Of a stretch of DNA of 64,000 bases, positions 23,205 to 36,564 are shown in pieces. The position numbers were made by a program, and so were the translations under genes. Within the stretch, counting starts at the first letter, position 1, and each line of letters opens with the position of its first letter. Source of the DNA: Muraenolepis orangiensis (Eukaryota > Chordata > Actinopteri > Gadiformes > Muraenolepididae); the NCBI GenBank assembly GCA_027704905.1, contig CM051005.1:31023005-31087004 (forward strand), written 5' to 3'. Below the pieces are notes generated by a model. The model was not told the origin of the DNA. It searched no databases and saw nothing but the letters and a program-made list of their open reading frames with translations.

Positions 23205-23440
23205 GATGTAATCCTCTTTATTGGTCACATCCATGTACACACACAGTCACAGTTATTTCTCTGCATTTAACCCATCCTAGTATTAGGAGCAGTGGGCAGC
23301 TATTGTATATACAGGGGAGCAGGGTAGGGGTCTGGTGCCTTGCTCAAGGGCACCTCGACAGTGCCAAGGTGTTTCGGGGACTTGAACCGGAGACCTTCCG
23401 GTTCCCAAGCCAAGTCCAAACAGACTGAGCTCCTGCCTCA
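23205..23440 (-). mobile_element. tRNA-like SINE
   Basis: Contains CCTCTTTATTGGTCACA, CTGCATTTAACCCATCCTAG and AGGAGCAGTGGGCAGC blocks. At the far end GGGACTTGAACCGGAGACC is the reverse complement of a tRNA-like B box (GGTTCAAGTCC). Related copies lie at 36565-37640 and 49200-49310. Confidence 0.7.
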
Positions 23441-24054
23441 CCTAAATCTCTTAAAGTGACAACAATACAGTTTTCCGACAATATATTTAAAGTACTAAAT
23501 ATTATACTATACACTTGACGTTTTGCCGTTATCTAAAGTTTGGAGTCCAAAAGCCATGGAAGGAACACCTCATGTAGCCATGTGGACAGGAAACATAGAA
23601 TTGATTTCATCATAAATGATACATTGACCAAAATCATTTAGAGGTCCTGTGGTTAACCACACATCCTGGACAGTGGGCCAATCCTCTTTAACACTGGTGT
23701 TAATCTGGTTAATCTGGTGCTGTTTGAAGTACTCAGAGCCCCCTAGAGTCATGGGACCTGCAGTGGACAGTTGGAGGTTATCACCGTGGAAACAGAGGGC
23801 CAAACAGGGAAAACAAGATGGAACAATATCCCCCACAATCATTTACTGCCGCACAGACAGATCTCCCAGCAATATCCCAGAATGCAACACTAAGTTAATT
23901 TGGTTCCCAGACTTATGAAGCAATATGACTCTCGCTAACTTTGCTAACAACATTTCCCCAAGACTTCACAAGCCCAAGCCCCTACTATGAGACGGTCGCC
24001 CTAACGATGTCGATGGTACTCAGTGCTCTCTCTGGAGGACAGTTAGATGTCTCC
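23441..24054. other. Unassigned intronic sequence
   Basis: Between LamG3 exons 26489-26600 and 22755-22954 on the minus strand. Nothing recognised. Confidence 0.5.
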
Positions 24055-24174
24055 TTTTCACCCACACACTCACAGACACTCACACACACTCTCACACACA
24101 TACACAGACAGACACACACACACGTACACACACACACACACTCTCAGACACACACACACACACACACACACACT

Positions 24175-24237
<63 letters not shown>

Positions 24238-24325
24238 ACACACACACTCACAAACAGACAGACACACACACACACACTCACAAACACACACACACTCACT
24301 CACTCACATACACACACACACACAC

Positions 24326-24379
<54 letters not shown>

Positions 24380-24478
24380 ACACACACACTCACAAACAGA
24401 CAGACACACACACACACACACTCACAAACACACACACACTCACTCACTCACATACACACACACACACACACACACACG

Positions 24479-24528
<50 letters not shown>

Positions 24529-24556
24529 TACACACACACACACACACACACACAGC
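24055..24556. repeat. Long interrupted (CA)n with duplicated blocks
   Basis: About 500 bp of CA with TC, GA and CG interruptions. A block with CTCACAAACAGACAGACACA and ACTCACTCACTCACATACAC occurs twice, about 142 bp apart (near 24246 and 24388). Confidence 0.96.
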
Positions 24557-25837
24557 CACACCCCGATGTTTTGCAGCAAATAAAACCCACTTCAGCTTCT
24601 TCCGCCATCGTGGTCTTGATCTTCCTCTTGATTTACGGTGACGTGATAATCGTACATAAGACTGGATCTGTCCCACAGTCTGTGGCTGCCTTTCATGTCT
24701 GTTGATGCCACACTTTCATAAAAAACAAAATGTTTTAAACTTTGGCTATTTGACCAAACGTTAAGGTCATCGCCATCCAAGGGACTCTAACAAGGCCTTG
24801 ATGAATTACAAGTTGGTCGTTCTGGACTTTCCTCCTGCCGTTAATGCTGTACATGCGCCGGTTATATATAAGGTCACTGACCAGCTCCTCCATCACATAG
24901 ATTGAATCAGGGAGTGACCAGCTGGCCAATCAGCAATCAGGAAAAGTAGTTTCTAACTTTGGTCACGGTTCCTTTGTGGTAGCGGTCTAGCGGTCAAGCG
25001 GTCATCCACTACTGGCCACAAGATCCCACAATAAGATGATTTTCTCATCTCCGGAGGACGTTTTAGACGATTACACACTGGAATCACGACTCAGTGAATC
25101 ATTTGACAGAAAAATTATAGAATATGAATTAGTTCATTTAATTCAAATGATAGTCTTTATCCAGGGAAAATACTTAATATGAATTATTAATATAGGTTAA
25201 CAAATGCAAATGCACAATGTTAACCCTTAACTCACCAGACTGACAGACTGTAGAATTATCAGTAGCTGGGTTTCCATCTAACAGTCAAAGCTAATTTTTG
25301 GAAGTTCACAGAAAACCCAAAAAAGGAAATGCAAATGAGTTGTGTTTCCATTAACTAGTTGGAGCGAACATACTAGGTCAGCGATGAGGGATATCGGGCG
25401 GTGACATGAGCCAGGTTTTCGGGTCATAGGAACGCTTGAGAAGAAACCGACAGCGTAAGTCACGTGAGTTCAAAAGTTTGCTGCGTCAGTTGTTTCCATC
25501 TCCGCTTTTGCATATGAACAAAGGAAAGGACAATGGACATAATTAATGGACGTAAATAATGGACATAAAGATGATCGCTATACTTGCCGCCACAACAAAA
25601 AGGTATCTCAGAGAACCATAGAACACCAGCAATGTTCGTCTACCCATCAGGTAGTAAATAAACACATAAGTACATTACCATGCTGGTCTTGTAATGCAGC
25701 TCCCAGACCAAATAGATATTTTAAAAGATAAAATAAGACACAATGGAAAAAAAAGGTATTTGATTTAAGCTGCAAAGCCTGAGTCAATCCCTTGGTCGGG
25801 TGGGTGGTCTACACCTCTTCCCCACCTGCATATATAC

Positions 25838-25876
<39 letters not shown>

Positions 25877-26265
25877 TATATAAAGACCCTGCCCTGCATT
25901 CAGATCCACCAATCCTCCGCAGGTCAAGAGGTCACGGGGGAGTGTTAAGCCGTTGGTCACAACAGGCTACCAACAACTTGGGCTCTCTGAGAGATGCCAA
26001 GAAAAAAGTTCAGGGTTCGGAAAAGGCAAAGAAAAGTAGTGACTCAGTAATCCTGACCCGGATAAGATAATCAGATAATAAGCCCCTGCTTCTCATCCAT
26101 AGTGTTCAAAGGGATCAGCTTGAGGCCTGATTTGGCCAGATTACACCTCACTCCTGAACCTTTCTGGGTCAAATCTGTTGAATGCTTTATAAGTTTAAAA
26201 GGTGAAGATATCACTAGTGGAATAATGTACTACAATGGACCTAATCTTTATTGAATTGCTGCGAC
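24557..26265. other. Unassigned intronic sequence
   Basis: No exon recognised. Contains a (TA)n tract at about 25838-25880, and a segment (25263-25515) bounded by GGGTTTCCATCT and GTTTCCATCTCC direct matches that may be a degraded DNA transposon. Confidence 0.45.
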
Positions 26266-26267
26266 AG

Positions 26268-26404
<137 letters not shown>

Positions 26405-26488
26405 TGACTTACTGACTCTGCTGTCCATCACCCGGAACACCCAGAAGCTACTCCATTTGAGTCAAAGCTCTTTTCGTCCTGTATTCAC

Positions 26489-26600
26489 AGATGAGTTCAA
26501 TGCGGATGAAGTCCTTGATGCCCAGGTTCTCCAGGAACGCCGGAGGAGACAGGAAGGAGATGTCTGCACTCAGCTCAGCCCGGAACGCGGGGGAATGGAG
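26489..26600 (-). CDS. cntnap: CNTNAP-like exon: start of LamG3
   Basis: Minus-strand exon. The acceptor is a good pyrimidine-rich tract ending TTCGTAG at 26601; the proposed donor is ATCT|GTGAAT. It encodes LHSPAFRAELSADISF then PPAFLENLGIKDFIRIEL, matching LHFP-FHAE-SADISFFFKT and GVFLENLGIKDFIR of the family. About three residues are missing between DISF and AFLENLG relative to the usual FFKTTALSG segment. If the TAG at the acceptor were read as coding it would replace a conserved tyrosine with a stop; reading it as the splice site is simpler. The phase at the proposed donor does not join cleanly to the next exon (22954). Confidence 0.78.
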
Positions 26601-26960
26601 CTACGAACAGGATGAGAACAAGCAACAAAGTGTTGTGATCGCCTCACATGGCTCAGATGAAAGTATTGTCGCTCACTGGGACAAAGCCAAGTGAGAGTCA
26701 TGGAGATGCCAAGTATCCAGCCTTAATACTAACGAACGCACACAGAAAAACGCACAAACTGCACACACAAATATTTATCGTAGTAAATAAATGTAAAGTT
26801 CACAAATGCATCTCTGATACACACATTTATATACAAACAGTTGAACCTGTATTTATGAACCGCTTGTCATATGTGACCTTCACTGCGTTGGTGTGTGGGT
26901 ATGTTGAGACTCTCCTGCCGTGGCTTCATTGACAAATGCATTTAATTCCAGTGTACAGCA
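26601..26960. other. Unassigned intronic sequence
   Basis: Nothing recognised between the LamG3 exon and LINE family C. Confidence 0.5.
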
Positions 26961-26964
26961 AAAG

Positions 26965-28375
26965 TACAGTACATCATAGAGAGGTCCTCAGAGATGTGGA
27001 CCCCCAGGAATTTGAAGCTGGAGACATGCTCAACCTCCACCCCGTTGTGCGCCAGCTCTGGTCTTTCTGAAGTCCACGATCAGCTCCTTGGTCTTCTTGG
27101 TGTTGAGGGCCAGGTTGTTGTCAGTGCACCACGCCACCAGGTGCTGGACCTCCTCCCTGTAGGCTGCCTCATCGTTGTTCTTGATGAGGCCCACCACCAT
27201 TCGTCATCTGCAAACTTGATGATGGTGCTTGTACCTTCCCAGCACACAGCCCTGGGGGATGCTGGTATTCAGGGTGAGGGTGGAGGAGGTGAAACTGTCT
27301 AATCTGACTGACTGGGGTCTGTTGGTTAGGAAGTCCAATAACCAGTTATAAACAGAGGGGTTAATGTCAAGATTCTTGGTTTCCATAAGGTCGCCAAGTT
27401 TGCGGATGAGTTTTGAGGAGATGATGGTGTTGAATGCTGAGCTGAAGTCGATAAACAGCATTCTCACGTGGGTGTTGCTCTCATCCAGGTGGGAGAGAGC
27501 AGAGTGAAGGGCTGAGGAGATGGCGTCCTCCGTGCTCCTGTTCTCACGGTAGGCAAATTGGTATTTATCAAGTGTGAGAGGCCAGATTTGAGGTGAGCCA
27601 GGACCAACCTCTCGAAGCACTTCTTGATGATGGGGTTGAGTGCAACAGGGCGGAAGTCGTTGAGGCTTGCTGCAGAGGAATGTTTTGGCACTGGCACAAT
27701 GGAGGTGGGACAACTGTCTGAGCTAGTGACATGTTGAAAATATCAGTAAGGTCAGCAGCTCAGCTCAGTTCCTGAGCACACGACCAGGGATGCCATCAGG
27801 ACCAGCTGTCTTATGCACATTTGTTCTGCTCCGCACGTCTGTGGGGGAGAGGTTAAGTGGTTGGAGGTCAGCGGGAAGGGTAGCCCTGGTGGGCCATTCA
27901 TGGTTCTCCTGGTCAAAGCGGGCAAAAAGAATGATTGAGCTTGTCAGGGAGGGATGAGTCAGTGGTTGGGGGGGAGTTTTTGTAGGGTAATAGTCCGTAA
28001 TGGCCTGGATGCCCTGCCACATGCGTCGGGGATCAGAGTTGTTGAAGTGGTCTTCAACCCTTCACTTGTGGTTGAGCTTGGCCAGCTTGATGCCCTTGTT
28101 CAGGGTAGCACTGGCTAAACAGTAGGCCTGTGCATCGCCCGATGCACAGGCCTACTACCGGCCAACCGGCTTCCAACCGGCTTCTGGTTGGGGAATGTTG
28201 TGATCTGGTTGAGGGTGGTGACAGTGTCAATGCTGGAGTTCATATAATCCAAAACAGAGGAGGCGTAGGAGTCGATGTCGGTGTGGGAGTCCAGGATGGA
28301 CTGGGAGGCAAACAGACTCCAAACTGTGAGTAGAAACCGGTTCTGCAACTCAGAGTCTGCTCCCTCAGGCCACAT
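26965..28375 (-). pseudogene. LINE family C, minus-strand copy, internally deleted
   Basis: Reads, 5' to 3' on the minus strand: end of endonuclease/linker (WPEGADSELQNRF, STHTDIDSY-like, TLNQITTFPNQKP), then SPTDVRSRTNVHKTAGPDGI, SLNDFRPVALNPIIKKCFE, QFAYRENRSTEDAI, RMLFIDFSSAFNTI and NTSIPQGCVLG. A deletion follows, removing the FADD block, and the frame resumes at AAYREEV. Frameshifts are present. The 3' part stops near 26965 at the FLGVHISED region. Same family as the plus-strand copy at 30466-33800. Confidence 0.88.
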
Positions 28376-28377
28376 TC

Positions 28378-28430
28378 ACATTACAGTAATTTAGCAGACA
28401 CTTTTATCCAAAGCGACTTACAACAAAAAT
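28378..28430 (-). mobile_element. Short LINE/SINE 3' tail
   Basis: The TTTAGCAGACACTTTTATCC and AAAGCGACTTACAA blocks are the reverse complement of the conserved tail seen at 8115. Confidence 0.7.
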
Positions 28431-28499
28431 ACACATCTACGAAGGAGATGTGAGGGACATAAGTTGATTTCGATGAGTTGTACACATAGCTAGCCAAAC

Positions 28500-29340
28500 A
28501 CCTAAACTTAACCGTATCTAACCAACTAACCTCATACCTAAACTAACCCTAACCCTCAACTTAACCATATCTAACCTAATACCCAAACTAACACTAACCC
28601 TAAACTTAACCATATCTTGTCACGGATTAAGTTAGGACCCAAATGCAGCACACGGACACCAAGGACAGTTTGTGATATTTATTAAGAATATCCACACAGA
28701 CAGGGAAAGGCAGAGACGTACTCGAGACAGGCAGTAGATCGGGAACCAGGCAGGGCAGACGAACCAGGCAGGAACAGGCGGAAGCGTATTCGAGGAAAGG
28801 CAGGATCGGAAACAGGAAACAGACTTGGTAAACGCTGGAATGTCTGCATGATCAGGAACAATCTGTAGTAGCGAGAAGACTGGAATGTGGAACGTGATTA
28901 GGGGCGTGGCTATCCGGGCGAGTGCTGTGGAAGCGAGGAGACAGGAACGCAAACTGTGACATATCTAACCTAATACCCAAACTAACACTAACCCTAACCC
29001 ATATCTAACCTAATATCTAAACAAACCCTTATCCTAAACTTTAACATATCTTACCTAATACCTAAACTTAACCATCTCTATCCTAATACCTAAACCAACC
29101 CTAACCCTAAACTTAACCATCTCTATCCAAATACCTAAACCAACCCTAACCCTAAACTTAACCATCTCTCACCTAATTCCTAAACCAATCCTAACCCATA
29201 TCTAACCTAATTCCAAATACCTAAACATAACCCCCAACCCTAAACATAACTATGTCTAACCTTATACCTAAACCTAACCCTAACCCTAAACATAACCATA
29301 TCTAACCTCATACCTAAACTTAAACCATCTCTAACCAGCA
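28500..29340. repeat. Telomere-like CCCTAA-derived minisatellite, split by an LTR
   Basis: Degenerate tandem units of about 40 bp built from ACCTAAAC, TAACCCTAACCCTAAAC and TTAACCATATCTAACC. The solo LTR 28618-28961 interrupts it. Confidence 0.85.
28618..28961. mobile_element. Solo LTR (344 bp) with 5-bp target duplication
   Basis: Begins TGTCACGGATTAAG and ends GCAAACTGTGACA. Flanking TATCT at 28613-28617 is repeated at 28962-28966. No internal retroviral-type coding region is attached. Confidence 0.9.
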
Positions 29341-30274
29341 AAATTTTGCAATTGGTCACAGTAATGTAGACCTTTACATGCAATATGTAAAACACAATGC
29401 AGTGGGAAGAGACCTAAACAATGAAGACATGAAGGGACTCAAACTCAGGTTTCCTACACCTACACATTTTGGAAAAATTATTGTCAATATTGTCATGTAT
29501 CAAAATATGTTTGTAAAGAAAATTGCAAATACTTTTAAATATATTTCGATAGGAAATGTGTGTCTGTGCACCAGGATTACATTTGTGAAACATGTTTTTA
29601 TATGTGTATTTCTTATTTTTGACATTTTTACGTGCATTGAAAATTGTTATGGGATAGGCATTTATAACATATATAAATCCTGGAAAACATTTGTGAATCC
29701 TTCTGGGTGTATTCATTATTATTAAGACTCCATAATAGAGTGAAATAGGGCAATAGGCCCCAAACAAATCACCCTCTCTCTTTAGCTCAGGACTACTGAA
29801 ATGTTGAAACCAGACCCTTGTATAGAGCCTTGGCAGGCCAGGTAAGATGTGCCCCGTTCTCCCAACAAGGTGAGTGTCAGAACACACATTTATCTGGATT
29901 AAGAATTTATAGAATTGAAAAATGTAATTAAATAATGTATCCACCCAAACGTAACAGAAGTACAGAAGTCAGTCAAACAAACAATGAATCATTTGATTTG
30001 ATTAAACTATTAAAGAAATATATATATATATATTGCATATTAAACAGCAATATAACACATTAAACGGCTGTTGGAGCTCATCGTACCTCCATGGTGTGAC
30101 ACATTTCAAGAGGTAATCAGCACAGAACAGAACAGGTCATTAGTACAAAACCAAACCCAGGAGAAATGTGATGTGATACGATTGTGTCAAATCAAAAAAT
30201 GGAATTGCTTAGCAGCCGTGCAGACATTAAACAGGAGGGGGAACATGACTTCAAATGAAGTCAACCCTCTGGAT
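29341..30274. other. Unassigned sequence
   Basis: Open frames on both strands (29378-29725, 29414-29944) have no recognisable domain. AT-rich. Confidence 0.5.
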
Positions 30275-30465
30275 GTCTTTCTTGTCCTGTGCAGTGGTGT
30301 TGCCGTACCACACGGTGACGCCACTCGTCAGGACGCTCTCTACAGCTTGGAGGGAACGATGGTGTTGAACAGAGAGCTGTAGCCAATGAACAGCAGTCTG
30401 ACGTCTGTCTAGGTGCTCCAGGGCTGTGTGTAGCGCCAGGGAGATGGCGTTGTCTACAGACCTGT
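30275..30465 (-). pseudogene. LINE family D fragment
   Basis: Contains the complement of VTVWYGNT-type RT C-terminal coding (GTGGTGTTGCCGTACCACAC), as at 48410. It then jumps to the RT core region (GTGTTGAACAGAGAGCTGTAG), so the intervening RT sequence is deleted. Confidence 0.75.
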
Positions 30466-33400
30466 TTGTTCTGTATGGAAAACTTTATTGGTGATCTTCA
30501 ACTCCGCGCTGAAAATCCTGTGAATGTAAACATAGGAGAGGAAGCTGCAGGGGCCAACGTACGATCTCCGGCAAACCAAATTGATGAACTGCGGCTGCAG
30601 ATCATAAACCATAAATGGACTAAGGATTGCAACGTCATGATTTTCACAGAAACATGGCTTAACAGCGGAATCGCCAACAGTGCTATTGAGTTAACGGGGC
30701 TCACTCTACACAGAGCAGACAGATCAGCGGAGGGATCAGGTAAAACCAGGGATAGAGGTTTGTGCATTCATATTAACATGGCTTGGTGCACAGATACTAC
30801 CACCATTGAGAGCCACTGCTCTGCTAACGTGGAAAACCTAATGGTTAAATTTAGACCCTTTTACCAACCCAGAGAAATTACAGCTACCATTATAACTGCG
30901 GCTTACATATCTCCTTATGCTAACGCTAAGCTAGCTATGAAGGACCTCTGCTATTAACAAACAGCAGAACTCCCACCCAGAGGCAGCCTTTATTTTTGCA
31001 GGTGGAGCTTGGGGAGCACAGTCTTTCAGTTGCCATGATTGAAATTGTCTGCAAGAGGAGAGAGAAAATTAGACCATGTTTACACCAAAAAGGCTGATGC
31101 CTACAAAGCCATCCCCCTCCCCCACCTTGGACAGAGTTATTATATCTCTTTGTTCATGCTGCCTCATGCAAGTACGAGGTGTCACGGTTTAGGTGACCCC
31201 TAAACTCCACCCAACACAGGATTTAAATTCTCCAGCACACACATGACACAAGAGACCAGGATATTAACAAAATAAGGGTTTATTTTTTAATATATAATTT
31301 TATAAAAAAACAGGTAGTAAGACCCCACCCTCAGCGCCACTCTTACTCCGTCCCCTACTGCTCACATGGGCAGTGTAGAGCCTCCTTAGGTGAATGTTAC
31401 CCCTTAGTAATCTTCCAATGCAACCCAGAATTTGGGCACACGGTACAACCCAGAATTTGGGCACACTGTACAGCCAGGCGACAGCCAGGCGACAGCCAGG
31501 CGACGACGTCGATGGCTCCGCCTCCGGTGGCAATGGGCACAGCATGGACACTCGCTCCACGCTCCACACACGGCACCGTAAGACAACACGTCCGGAGAAA
31601 CCAACCGTGCACGTACAGCCTCTCCCTCTCCGCTCGCTCCGCTGTCACCGCTTCCGCGTCCCGATGGCCGAGAGACACCGCTCTCTCCTGCGTAGGCTAT
31701 GACAGAAGGCAAAAGCACACACAGGCAGGACACCGAGGGAACCCTCCTTACTCCCTTTCCTTTCCTCCTCAAGGATCCAATCACCCAGTTTGGCTTGCGC
31801 TCCACATGCACCCCAACAAACCTAACCCGACACAAGAACAACTGGGTTCTTAAAGGGGAATTCAGCCTATCCCATTCTAGGCTGCTAATTAAATAACCAG
31901 TTTCAGCTGTGATCGCTCCAGTAAATCATGGTCCCATTCCACCCCGTGACAATGCCACTCATCAAGCGTGTGAAGCCCACCATTAGGACAGTCAAAGTCT
32001 GGCCTGAGGGAGCAGAGTTGCAGAACTGGTTCCTATACATGGATTGTCTGTTTTCCTCCCAGTCCACCCTGGACTCCCTCACCGACATCGACTCCTACAC
32101 CTGTTTTGGATTATGTCAACTCCAGCATTGACACTGTCACCACCCTCAAACAGATCACAACATTCCCCAACCAGAAGCTGTGGATGAACAGAGATCCGGC
32201 TACTCCTATTTGTATTATTCTCCATCATCAGGAAGTGCTTCAAGATGCTGCTCAACTCAAATCTTGCCTTTCACCCTCACTGGATAAACACCATTTTGCC
32301 TTTCATGAGCAGGCTCAGAGTCAAGTCAAGTCAATTGTATTTGTATAGCCCTTAATCACAGTTATAGTCTCAAAGGGCTTCACATGCCACATGTTTACAA
32401 CAGAGGACATAATCTCCTCAACCCTTCACTCTGCTCTCTCCCACCTGGATGAGAGCAACACCCACATGAGAATGCTGTTCATTGACCTCAGCTCAGCATT
32501 CAACACCATCATCCCCTCCAAACTCATATTCAAACTTGGTGACCTCATGGAAACCAAGAGTATTGACATTTAACCCTCTGTCTGTAACTGGTTATTGGAC
32601 TTCCCAACCAACAGACCCCAGTCTGTCATGTTAGACAATCTCACCTCCGCCACCCTCACCTTGAGCACCGGCGTCCCGCAGGGTGTGTGCTGAGCCCTCT
32701 CCTCTACTCTCTCTTCACCCAAAACTGCACTCCTGTACATGGTACAAACACCATCATCAAGTTTGCAGACGACACAACAGGGGTGGGCCTCATCAAAAAC
32801 AATGATGAGGCAGCCTACAGGGAGGAGGTCCAGCAACTGGTGGCGTGGTGCGCTGACAACAACCTGGCCCTCAACACCAAGAAGACCAAGGAGCTCATCG
32901 TGGACTTTGGAAAGACCAGAGCTGGCGTGCACAACCCATCCTCATCAATGGGGTGGAGGTCAAGTGCGTCTCCAGCTTCAAATTCCTGGGGGTCCACATC
33001 TCCGAGGACCTCTCTTGGTCCCTCAACACGGCCTCACTGGTAAAGACGGCTCACCAACGTCTTTTCTTCCCGAGAAGAATGAGGAAAGCCCACCTGTCCC
33101 CTCAGACTCTGGTGAACTTTTACCCAAGTGCCATCGAAAGCATACTCACCAACTGCATCACAGTGTCTTATGGCAAGTGCACTGTCTCAGACCGGAAAGC
33201 GCTGCAGAGGGTGATAAAAACAGGGACATTTGTTCCAATTCATGCATGCTCAGGAACAGCTTCTTCCCCTCAGCTGTCATCTCTCTGAACTCTGTACAAC
33301 GATGACAGCCCTCCCCCCTCTGCTGCCCAACATATGAACTCTGAACTCTGCAGACTATACCCATACACCATCAATGTCTTCAACGGCCTTGCACTGTATC

Positions 33401-33800
33401 ATAACTCCCTACCTCTACCTATCGTTTACATATTTATTGTTTTCATACCTGTATGATAGCCATGTACTTTTTACCTGTACTTACCGCATATACATTAATC
33501 TTCAACTGTTGATATAACTGCATACCCCTGCTCACTACCTGTTGATACTTGTATTCTTACCTGTATATATATATATATATACCTATAATTCTGCACATAT
33601 CTCATACCTACTCATTAAGTTATTTTATACCTGTTGTTAGGAGTAGTTTTTTAGTAGACAGATTTTACATCTTATTTAACCACTGTACAGTATATTATTA
33701 CCATGCACTTTACTGCATCATTTGCACCCTGGTTAGATGTCAAATAATTTTCCCTGTACAGTACTGTTGTGCTGTGCAATGACAATAAATTTGAATCTTA
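30466..33800 (+). pseudogene. LINE family C, plus-strand copy, interrupted by LTR
   Basis: Starts in an endonuclease domain (VMIFTETWLNSGIANSAIEL near 30640, then LCIHINMAWCTDTTT, and AYKAIPLPHLGQS near 31100). A solo LTR interrupts (31180-31951). The EN end resumes with RVKPTIRTVKVWPEGAELQN. RT pieces follow: DIISSTLHSALSHLDESN near 32400, RMLFIDLSSAFNTIIPSKL near 32490, then KFADDTTGVGLIKN near 32770, KTKELIVDFGKTRAG and FKFLGVHISEDLSW near 32980. The 3' UTR runs to about 33800, ending GACAATAAATTTGAATCTTA. There are several stops and frameshifts. Another repeat fragment (TTGTATTTGTATAGCCCTTA) is inserted near 32325-32390. Confidence 0.88.
31180..31951. mobile_element. Solo LTR (about 770 bp) inside LINE family C
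   Basis: Begins TGTCACGGTTTAGG and ends ACCCCGTGACA, an 8-bp perfect terminal inversion. The host LINE reading frame resumes beyond it. The 5-bp flanks (CGAGG and ATGCC) do not match, so a small deletion or rearrangement at the border is likely. Small internal tandem repeats (AGAATTTGGGCACAC; GCCAGGCGACA) lie at 31430-31505. Confidence 0.72.
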
Positions 33801-34735
33801 TCATCCAAACGTATCTAATGTATACTTGTCTGTGTGTGTTTTGTCTAAATGTATATTGGATTGCTGTGTCGTTCTATATGTATACTTGTCAGTACTGCTT
33901 TAGCGGATTCCTTCCTTTAAACTGTCCTTTAATGTTTTATCATTGGCATATTTTAAGAGGTAAATTAAACACCTCTTGGCCAGGGACAACTGATGAAAAA
34001 TAGCCTCTTGACTAATTCTGGCATTAATTCTGGTGTCTTTATTAATGTACGCTGTCCCTTCTCTTAAATTCACTAAACTAACCAGGAAAGAGACCGGAGG
34101 TCACCTTTAAGCTCATTTGGATTATTCTGTCATGTGGAGTCTATTAAACGAAAATCTAACAAACATTAAGCTTGGCTGGTATTGCTCTTGTTTGGTCCTG
34201 AATTGTAGGTTCTCACAGCTGCCCCCCAAGGTCCTGTCCTGGACTGTCCTGGGTTACCTCTGCTGCTCCAATGTCCTTACTGGCACCTCCAGTCAAATTG
34301 CATGAAAGATGCAGACGTCGCTGCATCTTTGATTACCAAGGTCCTTGATTACCAAGGACCCACAGGTGTGCAGCCTCACCAGCCTTAATCCAGCCACCAA
34401 CCACACACACTCCACAGTCATGTATCACATACGAGACATACGATGCATTGTTCAAATAAGTGTGTTCAAAAAATACATAAAAACATTTGAAAAAGTAATA
34501 AAATAAAATAATTGTTACTGGCAACCGGCCCCAGAGTGTAGGCCTGCGGCCAGTCTGTTCCCTGGCTGGATGTAAAGTTGCTGTTGAACCACCTGAAAAA
34601 AACAACCACTTCACTGTTCCTCAGCAACCCCAAATTGACACAGCAGGATTTGGGCATTTTCCTTTCTGCTCTCACAGATTCTATGCAAAGTCTGCTGCTC
34701 CGCCATTTGAAATATTTTTGGATGCTGCAAGTCAG
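33801..34735. other. Unassigned sequence
   Basis: No gene recognised. Near 34309-34375 small palindromes (GATGCAG...CTGCATC; CCTTGATTACCAAGG) precede the ACCCACAGGTGTGCAGCC motif shared with 3196. Confidence 0.5.
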
Positions 34736-34925
34736 CATAAACAACTGGATGGTCATGTGACGGTTCCATACGGCGGTACCGTTCTATACAGAAGGTCATG
34801 TGACCGTGTCGCACTGGACGGTCATGTGACGGTTCCATACGGCGGTACCGTTCTATACAGAAGGTCATGTGACCGTGTCACACTGGATGGTCATGTGACG
34901 GTTCCATACGGCGACACATGTAACA
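34736..34925. repeat. 70-bp minisatellite, 2.6 copies
   Basis: Tandem units containing GGTCATGTGACGGTTCCATA and CGGCGGTACCGTTCTATACA. It lies immediately after the splice donor of exon 34938-35066 on the minus strand. Confidence 0.94.
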
Positions 34926-34937
34926 CACGTAACGTAC

Positions 34938-35066
34938 CATTCCATGCGTCACAGTTGCAGTCGTACATGGGGTCCAGGCAGTTCTCTTGCAGGCCACAGG
35001 AACACTGCCGGCTGCTGCGCCCCAGTAGGTCTGGGCCCCGCCCGCACCAGCTAAACCGAGAGCCCT
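34938..35066 (-). CDS. cntnap: CNTNAP-like exon: fibrinogen-like domain part
   Basis: Minus-strand exon with acceptor TGTGTGCAG|AGGGCT and donor AATG|GTACGT. It encodes SRFSW, then QCSCGLQENCLDPMYDCNCD and AWN. The cysteine pattern C-x-C-GL--(S/N)C-D-----CNCDA is characteristic of the fibrinogen-C-like module of contactin-associated proteins. Between FSW and QCSCGL the expected family text (IGR...YWGG) is found in the other frame (AQTYWGAAAG), bounded by G/C runs near 35036-35043 and 35020-35023. That implies two compensating 1-bp indels or consensus errors. Neighbouring fibrinogen-domain exons were not found. Confidence 0.85.
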
Positions 35067-35186
35067 CTGCACACACACACACACACATGCACACACACAC
35101 ACACACATGCACAGACACACACACACACACATATACACACGCAAACAGCCACACACAAGCGCGAGCGCACACACACACAAGCATGA
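35067..35186. repeat. Interrupted (CA)n directly upstream of exon
   Basis: CA repeat with TG and GA interruptions. On the minus strand it supplies the pyrimidine/GT-rich tract leading to the TGTGCAG acceptor. Confidence 0.93.

Positions 35187-36564
<1,378 letters not shown>

Noticed and set aside
24735..24929. Minus-strand 64-codon frame with YVMEELVSDLIYN
   Set aside because: Not matched to any CNTNAP or transposon motif that I can name, short, and without splice-site support.
26489..26604. In-frame TAG replacing a conserved tyrosine in the LamG3 exon
   Set aside because: The TAG sits after a strong pyrimidine tract, so it is better read as the AG of a splice acceptor.
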